Part shown: positions 58,486 through 64,000 of the stretch, piece by piece
How the letters are laid out: each line of letters starts with the position of its first letter
Position numbering within the stretch: position 1 is the first letter of the stretch
Assembly: GCA_020072805.1 (NCBI GenBank)
Contig: JAIQGC010000027.1
Span: forward strand, 1 to 64,000
DNA: 64,000 nt
DNA from: Terriglobia bacterium
Lineage (GTDB): Bacteria; Acidobacteriota; Terriglobia; Acidiferrales; UBA7541
Reading direction: 5' to 3'
Position numbers and translations under genes: made by a program
Notes under the pieces: model-generated
The model's input: the letters and a program-made list of their open reading frames with translations, nothing else
What the model was told of the DNA's origin: nothing
The model's database searches: none

Positions 58486-61311
58486 ATGGCCGAACCGCTC
58501 GAACTGAAGAAGACGATCAACCTGCCCAAAACGGAATTTCCGATGAAGGCCGGACTCCCCCTGAATGAGCCCAAACAGCTCGCTGCCTGGCAGGAGAGCC
58601 GCCTCTACGAGCGGATCCTCGATGCGCGCAAGGACAAACCACTTTTCGTGCTGCATGACGGCCCGCCGTATCCCACCGGGACCATCCATCTGGGAACCGG
58701 GCTGAACAAGATTCTTAAGGACATGATCGTGAAGTCCAAGAGCATGTCCGGTTACCGCGCGCCCTATGTGCCGGGGTGGGACTGCCACGGTCTGCCCATC
58801 GAGACGCAGGTGGAAAAGGAACTGGGCGGGAAGGGCAAGGTTGCTCCGGCGGAATTTCGCCGGCTGTGCCGCGAATATGCCACGCGCTTTGTGGACCAGC
58901 ACCGCAGGGACTTCAAGCGCCTGGGGGTCTTTGGCCGCTGGGACGATCCCTACCTGACCATGAGCAATCAGTATGAAGCCACCATCGCCGGAGCCTTCCT
59001 GGACTTCATCGAGATGGGCTACGTCTATCGCGGGCGCAAGCCGGTGTACTGGTGCCTGCAGGACTGCACGGCGCTGGCCGAGGCGGAAGTGGAATATGAG
59101 GACCACGTCAGCCCTTCGGTGTGGGTGAAGTTCGGCGTGGTGGGCGGGGGTAAGGGCGAAGCGGCCAGGATCGGCAAGGAAGCCAGCGCGGTGATCTGGA
59201 CAACCACTCCGTGGACGCTGCCGCACAACCGCGGTCTGGCGTTTCACCCGGACTTCGACTACGCCGTGGTGGAAACGGAGAAGGGTGCGCTGATTCTTGC
59301 GGCGGAGCGCGTGGCCGCTTTGCAGGCGGAATGCGGCATCCAGGAAGTGAAGGTGCTGGCCACCTGCAAGGGGCGCGATTTCGAGGGCATGAAGTTTCGG
59401 CATCCATTTCTGCCGTTCGAGGTGCCGGGCGTACTGGCGGATTACGTTACGCTCGATCAGGGCAGCGGCATCGTGCACACCGCTCCGGGACACGGCGCGG
59501 ACGACTTTTTTACCGGGCAGCGCTATGGCCTCGAAACGCACGCCCCGCTCGACGACAAGGGCGTCTTCCTCGAAGGACTGCCGGAATACAAGGGCAAGGA
59601 CGTCTTCAGCGCCAACCCCATCGTGGTGAAGCTGCTGGGGGAGCGCGGCGCGCTGCTGGGCTATGCCGATTACAAGCACACCTATCCGCACTGCTGGCGC
59701 TGTCACAAGCCGGTCATTTTTCGCGCGACCGAGCAGTGGTTCATCAAAATGGACCAGACCGCGCACGGGGGAAAGCAAAGCCTGCGCCAGGAAACGCTCG
59801 AGGAAATTCATAAGGTGAAGTGGATTCCCGCCTGGGGCGAGGACCGCATCCACGAGATGATCGCGGAGCGGCCCGACTGGTGCGTTTCCCGCCAGCGCTT
59901 CTGGGGAGTGCCCATCATCGCGCTGTTCTGCCAGAGCTGCGGAAAGCAGTTTGAGAACTTCGCGGCGCTGCGCAACGTGGTGAAATGGTTCGAGAAGGAA
60001 GGCGCCGACGCCTGGTACCAGCACGCGCCCGAAGAGATGCTTCCGCCGGGGACGAAATGCTCCTGCGGGGCGTCGCAATGGCGCAAGGAGAACGACATTC
60101 TGGACGTGTGGTTCGATTCGGGCTCCTCGCATCTGGCCGTGCTTAAGGGCGAAGGGGAATGGCCGGCGGACGTTTATCTGGAAGGCCCGGACCAGTATCG
60201 CGGGTGGTTCCACAGCTCCCTGCTGATCGGAGTCGGGGTGAAGCACCACGCGCCGTACCGGCAGGTGGTGACGCACGGGTGGACGCTCGACGAGCATGGA
60301 CGGCCCATGTCCAAATCGCTGGGCAACGTGGTGCTGCCCAGCGAAATCTGCGAGAAGTGGGGCGCCGACTTGCTCCGCCTCTGGGTCGCCTCGCAGGAAT
60401 ATCAATCGGATGTAAAAATGTCCGACCGGGTAATGACCCAGCTTTCCGAGGCTTACCGCAAGATTCGCAATACGTTCCGTTTCGCCCTGGGCAATCTGGG
60501 CGATTTCGATCCGGCGCGCGACGCGCTTTCCAACGAACAGCTCGAGGAGATGGACAGCTGGATGCTCGGGCGCGCGGCGGAACTGGTGAAGAAATGCCGC
60601 GAGTGGTACGAGGCCTACGAATTCCACCGCGTCTATCACGCCATCCACGATTTCTGCGTAGTGGATTTGAGCGCGTTCTACTACGACGTGCTCAAGGACC
60701 GCCTGTATACCAAAGCGCCCAAGAGCGTCTCGCGCCGTTCGGCGCAGACGGCCATGTACAAAATCACCAGCGCGCTGACGCGCATGCTCGCTCCCGTCCT
60801 GGTTTTTACCGCCGAGGAAATCTGGAAGTATCTGCCCGCGGCGCCGGGCGGCGATGGCAGCGTGCACCTGGCGCTGTTTCCGGAGCCTTCCGATCTGGCC
60901 GCGGAAATTCCGGCCAAGGTCCGGGACGAATGGACGCGGCTGGCGCAGTTGCGCGCGGCCGTGCTGGTGGCGCTGGAGCAGGCCCGCGTGGCCAAGCAGA
61001 TCGGCGGGGCGCTGGAAGCCAAGGTGGTTTTGCACGCGGCGGAAAACTGCTCCGTGCCGCGGGAACTCCTGCGCGCGAAGCGGACCGCGCTGCCCGGCCT
61101 GCTCATCGTTTCCCAGGTGGAAATCGCGGACGCGCCTCCGGAAGGAGCCGCGCAAAGCGAAACGTTACCCGGACTGTCCGTGAAAATCGAACGGGCGGAC
61201 GGCAAGAAATGCGAACGCTGCTGGAACTATTCTGCGCGCGTCGGAGAAAACCAGCGCTACCCGGCCGTTTGCGAACGCTGCAGCGAAGCCCTCGCCGAAA
61301 TCGAGCGGTGA
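58486..61311 (+). CDS. ileS: Isoleucine--tRNA ligase
   Basis: 'HDGPPYPTGTIHLGTGLNKILKD' HIGH region, 'RPMSKSLGNVV' KMSKS, C-term zinc finger 'CERCWNYSARVGENQRYPAVCERCSEAL'. Confidence 0.97.
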   Translation: MAEPLELKKTINLPKTEFPMKAGLPLNEPKQLAAWQESRLYERILDARKDKPLFVLHDGPPYPTGTIHLGTGLNKILKDMIVKSKSMSGYRAPYVPGWDCHGLPIETQVEKELGGKGKVAPAEFRRLCREYATRFVDQHRRDFKRLGVFGRWDDPYLTMSNQYEATIAGAFLDFIEMGYVYRGRKPVYWCLQDCTALAEAEVEYEDHVSPSVWVKFGVVGGGKGEAARIGKEASAVIWTTTPWTLPHNRGLAFHPDFDYAVVETEKGALILAAERVAALQAECGIQEVKVLATCKGRDFEGMKFRHPFLPFEVPGVLADYVTLDQGSGIVHTAPGHGADDFFTGQRYGLETHAPLDDKGVFLEGLPEYKGKDVFSANPIVVKLLGERGALLGYADYKHTYPHCWRCHKPVIFRATEQWFIKMDQTAHGGKQSLRQETLEEIHKVKWIPAWGEDRIHEMIAERPDWCVSRQRFWGVPIIALFCQSCGKQFENFAALRNVVKWFEKEGADAWYQHAPEEMLPPGTKCSCGASQWRKENDILDVWFDSGSSHLAVLKGEGEWPADVYLEGPDQYRGWFHSSLLIGVGVKHHAPYRQVVTHGWTLDEHGRPMSKSLGNVVLPSEICEKWGADLLRLWVASQEYQSDVKMSDRVMTQLSEAYRKIRNTFRFALGNLGDFDPARDALSNEQLEEMDSWMLGRAAELVKKCREWYEAYEFHRVYHAIHDFCVVDLSAFYYDVLKDRLYTKAPKSVSRRSAQTAMYKITSALTRMLAPVLVFTAEEIWKYLPAAPGGDGSVHLALFPEPSDLAAEIPAKVRDEWTRLAQLRAAVLVALEQARVAKQIGGALEAKVVLHAAENCSVPRELLRAKRTALPGLLIVSQVEIADAPPEGAAQSETLPGLSVKIERADGKKCERCWNYSARVGENQRYPAVCERCSEALAEIER

Positions 61312-61387
61312 GCGAGTTGAGCGACTTTATGGTGCGCTGCCCGGAATTTATCCCGACCAGGTCGGGAGGGCGGCATCTTTCTTTTCT

Positions 61388-61891
61388 TTGAGGAGAATGC
61401 CCATTCATTTGTCCGCGCGATTGAAATGGCTGTGGCTCACGCTCGTCGTCGTCGTTGCCGACCGCGCGGCGAAGGTGTGGTGTGAGACGCAGACCCCGGA
61501 AGGGTACCGCCGCGAAGTGGTGCGCCATTTTTTCTATCTGGTGCATAGCCGCAATCCGGGCATCGCCTTTGGTATTTTTGCCGACGCCGCGGCCCCCTGG
61601 GTGCGCCTCGCGCTGATTGCCGGATCGCTCGTGGTGATTGGCGCGCTGGCCTGGCTGCTGGTTTCCGGAGGTGGCGGACGCATGGTGGCCGCGGGCCTGG
61701 CGCTGCTGCTGGGGGGCGCCACCGGAAATCTTACCGACCGCATTTTGCATGGCGGCGTGACCGACTTCATCGAAGTGTGGATTGGAACGTACCGCTGGCC
61801 GGCGTTCAACGTGGCCGATTCGGCCATCACCATCGGCGCGATTCTGGTGATTCTGGACATGCTGATGGGCGCGCGGCATCGCGCGGAATAG
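61388..61891 (+). CDS. lspA: Lipoprotein signal peptidase
   Basis: 'LLLGGATGNLTDRILHGGVTDFIEVWIGTYRWPAFNVADSAITIGAILVILDML'. Confidence 0.95.
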   Translation: MRRMPIHLSARLKWLWLTLVVVVADRAAKVWCETQTPEGYRREVVRHFFYLVHSRNPGIAFGIFADAAAPWVRLALIAGSLVVIGALAWLLVSGGGGRMVAAGLALLLGGATGNLTDRILHGGVTDFIEVWIGTYRWPAFNVADSAITIGAILVILDMLMGARHRAE

Positions 61892-61950
61892 CGATCCCGA
61901 GGCCCGCCATTCCTGTCCGCCCGCCTCCTGCAAACTGCTAGAATCTCTCC

Positions 61951-62973
61951 GTGCCCGCCAGCGCATCCAGCCCGGTACGCCAATTCGTCGCCGCCGCCGA
62001 AGACGCCGGGGTGCGGCTGGACCGCTTCCTGGCCGCGCGCCTGCCGGAGCTGAGCCGCACGCGCGTGCAGGAACTGATCGAGGCGGGTCTGGTGCGGGTG
62101 AACGGGGGAGCGGGCAAGGGCGCGCAGAGGCTGCGCGGAGGCGAACGCATCGAGATCGAGCCGCAGCCGCGGCCGCCGCTGCGCGCCGCAGCGGAAAATA
62201 TCCCGCTGGAAATTATTTACGAAGACGAAGAGCTGCTGGTGGTAAACAAGCCGGCGGGAATGACGGTGCATGCGGGAGCGGGGCAATCGAGCGGGACGCT
62301 GGTCAATGCGCTGCTGGGGCGGGGACAGGCGCTTTCGAGCGGAGGAGACGCGCTGCGGCCGGGGATCGTGCACCGGCTGGACAAGGGAACGTCGGGCGTA
62401 CTTCTGGTGGCCAAGAATGACGAGATGCACGCGCGGCTGAGCGCGCTGTTTGCGAGCCGGGCGATTTCCAAGACGTATATCGCGCTGGTGGAAGGCGCGG
62501 TGACCGGCGAGCACGGGCGCATTGAACTGCCCATCGGGCGCGACCCGAGGAACCGCGTGCGCATGACGGCGCGCAAGCATCCGGCGGGGCGGGTGCGCGC
62601 GGCGCGGACGGACTGGCGGGTGCTGGCGCGAGTGGGAGGCTGCACGCTGCTGGAAGTGCAACTGCACACGGGCAGAACGCATCAGATTCGGGTACACTTC
62701 TCGGCGCTGCGCCATCCCATCGTCGGTGACACTTTGTACGGAGCGGAGCGGCGGGAAAAAGCGGGCAAGACGGAGCTGCCGGAGCTGGGCCGGTATTTTC
62801 TGCATGCGGCGCGGCTGGTGTTTGCGCATCCGCGCACGGGGGCCACGGTGGATGCGCGCGCGCCCTTGCCGGCGGCGCTGCGCGAGTACCTGCGGGAACT
62901 GGCTGCGGGCGCCGGGGAAGACGCGGAAAAAATGGCGGCGCGGCTGGACCGGGAGTTCGCCGCGGTTCGATAA
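61951..62973 (+). CDS. rluD: RluA/RluD family pseudouridine synthase
   Basis: GTG start; S4-like N-term, 'GIVHRLDKGTSGVLLVAKND', 'LEVQLHTGRTHQIRVHFSALRHPIVGD'. Confidence 0.93.
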   Translation: MPASASSPVRQFVAAAEDAGVRLDRFLAARLPELSRTRVQELIEAGLVRVNGGAGKGAQRLRGGERIEIEPQPRPPLRAAAENIPLEIIYEDEELLVVNKPAGMTVHAGAGQSSGTLVNALLGRGQALSSGGDALRPGIVHRLDKGTSGVLLVAKNDEMHARLSALFASRAISKTYIALVEGAVTGEHGRIELPIGRDPRNRVRMTARKHPAGRVRAARTDWRVLARVGGCTLLEVQLHTGRTHQIRVHFSALRHPIVGDTLYGAERREKAGKTELPELGRYFLHAARLVFAHPRTGATVDARAPLPAALREYLRELAAGAGEDAEKMAARLDREFAAVR

Positions 62974-62989
62974 TTTTTGGGGTGAAAAA

Positions 62990-64000
62990 ATGATGATTCG
63001 ACGCTTGGCCATCGTGATCCTGCTGTGCGCCGCCATGCTGCTGGGCGCTGAAAGCAGCCCCGCGCAGCAGCCCGCCGCTCCGGCTCCGCCAGCCAATCCG
63101 CAGGACGCGCCGGTGCATACGGGGCAGACCATCACGACGGAAGTGAACCTGGTGGACGTGCTGTTCACGGCGCTGAACCGGCGCAACAAGCTGGTGATTG
63201 ATCTGAATAAGGACGACTTTCGCGTATTTGATGACGGCAAGCCGCAGGAGATTCGCTACTTCAGCCGCCAGACGGATCTGCCGCTGCGCATCGGCATGCT
63301 GCTGGATACCTCGAACAGCATCCGCGACCGCATCCAGTTCGAGAAGGACGCCTCCATCGGATTTCTTTTCAACGTACTGCGCCACGGCAAGGACCAGGCT
63401 TTCGTGATGACCTTCGACGACCGCCCCAGTATTCTGCAGGGTTTTACGGAAGATGCCGGGCGGCTGCGCGACGAGATCATTGGCACTAAGGCGGGCGGAG
63501 GCACGGCGGTCTACGACGCGATTTACGAGGCCTGCGAGAAGGAGCTGAGCAATCCGCCGCGGCCTCCGGGGGACCAGCCGGACGTGGTGCGGCGGGTGAT
63601 GATCCTGATCAGCGACGGGGAGGACAATCTCTCCGAGCACACGCGCGCGGAAGCCATCGAGATGGCCCAGCGCACCAGCGTGGTGATTTACACGATCAGC
63701 ACCAGCACGCAGTGGATTTCGCTGAGCGAGACGAATCGCGAGAAGATGGGCGACAGGAAAATACACAAAACCGAGGGCGATAATATTCTCGAGGACATCG
63801 CCGAGGAGACCGGGGGCCGCGCGTTTTTTCCCTATCACGTGGACGACCTGGACCAGTCCTTTCAGGATATCGGAGACGAACTGCGCAGCCAGTATTCGCT
63901 GACTTACCGGCCGACGAATTTCGTGGCCAACGGGAAATATCACAAGATCAAGATCCGCGTGGAAGGGCGCAAGGACGTGCAAGTGCGGGCGCGGCGCGGG
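62990..64000 (+). CDS. VWFA-related domain protein (open at window end)
   Basis: ATG MMIRRLAIVILLCAAMLLGAESSPAQQ; 'NKDDFRVFDDGKPQEIRYFSRQTDLPLRIGMLLDTSNSIRDR...GGGTAVYDAIY...ILISDGEDNLSEH'; 337 codons open to 64000. Confidence 0.9.
   Translation, partial: MMIRRLAIVILLCAAMLLGAESSPAQQPAAPAPPANPQDAPVHTGQTITTEVNLVDVLFTALNRRNKLVIDLNKDDFRVFDDGKPQEIRYFSRQTDLPLRIGMLLDTSNSIRDRIQFEKDASIGFLFNVLRHGKDQAFVMTFDDRPSILQGFTEDAGRLRDEIIGTKAGGGTAVYDAIYEACEKELSNPPRPPGDQPDVVRRVMILISDGEDNLSEHTRAEAIEMAQRTSVVIYTISTSTQWISLSETNREKMGDRKIHKTEGDNILEDIAEETGGRAFFPYHVDDLDQSFQDIGDELRSQYSLTYRPTNFVANGKYHKIKIRVEGRKDVQVRARRG

Noticed and set aside
58336-61155. 939-aa minus-strand ORF
   Set aside because: Exactly antisense to ileS, low-complexity His/Arg/Gln-rich translation; ileS is unambiguous.
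1-64000. CRISPR array
   Set aside because: No regularly spaced identical repeats with unique spacers. The three 38-40 nt spaced repeats at 22013-22118 are too few and degenerate.

Overview
GC-rich bacterial chromosome window. The gene content (VWFA-related proteins, Oar-like TonB receptors with carboxypeptidase-like N-termini, CRTAC1/ASPIC protein, CadC-TPR regulator, DUF3617) suggests an Acidobacteriota-type genome; this is inference. I support about 48 genes, including tRNA-Arg(CCG), sat-cysC, an ABC permease/ATPase/adaptor operon, TerC, an S9 peptidase, a class III aminotransferase, TonB, ileS, lspA, an RluD-family gene and a C-terminally open VWFA gene. The best candidate for an undescribed system is a two-gene unit on the minus strand at 23431-26156. 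It pairs a SAM-methyltransferase-like protein with a ~580 aa reverse transcriptase that has a YVDD motif and a long C-terminal extension. The genes are 2 nt apart and sit in DNA that looks less GC-rich than its surroundings. Other leads: alkaline-phosphatase-superfamily 'sulfatases' lacking the formylglycine cysteine, a short LGY tail motif shared by otherwise unrelated proteins, an operon pairing an Oxa1/DUF106-like membrane protein with a phosphodiesterase, an in-situ deletion scar joining an FtsX permease to its HlyD-type adaptor, two frameshifted genes, and an array of palindromes upstream of a TonB receptor. All domain calls come from reading the sequence; no searches were run.
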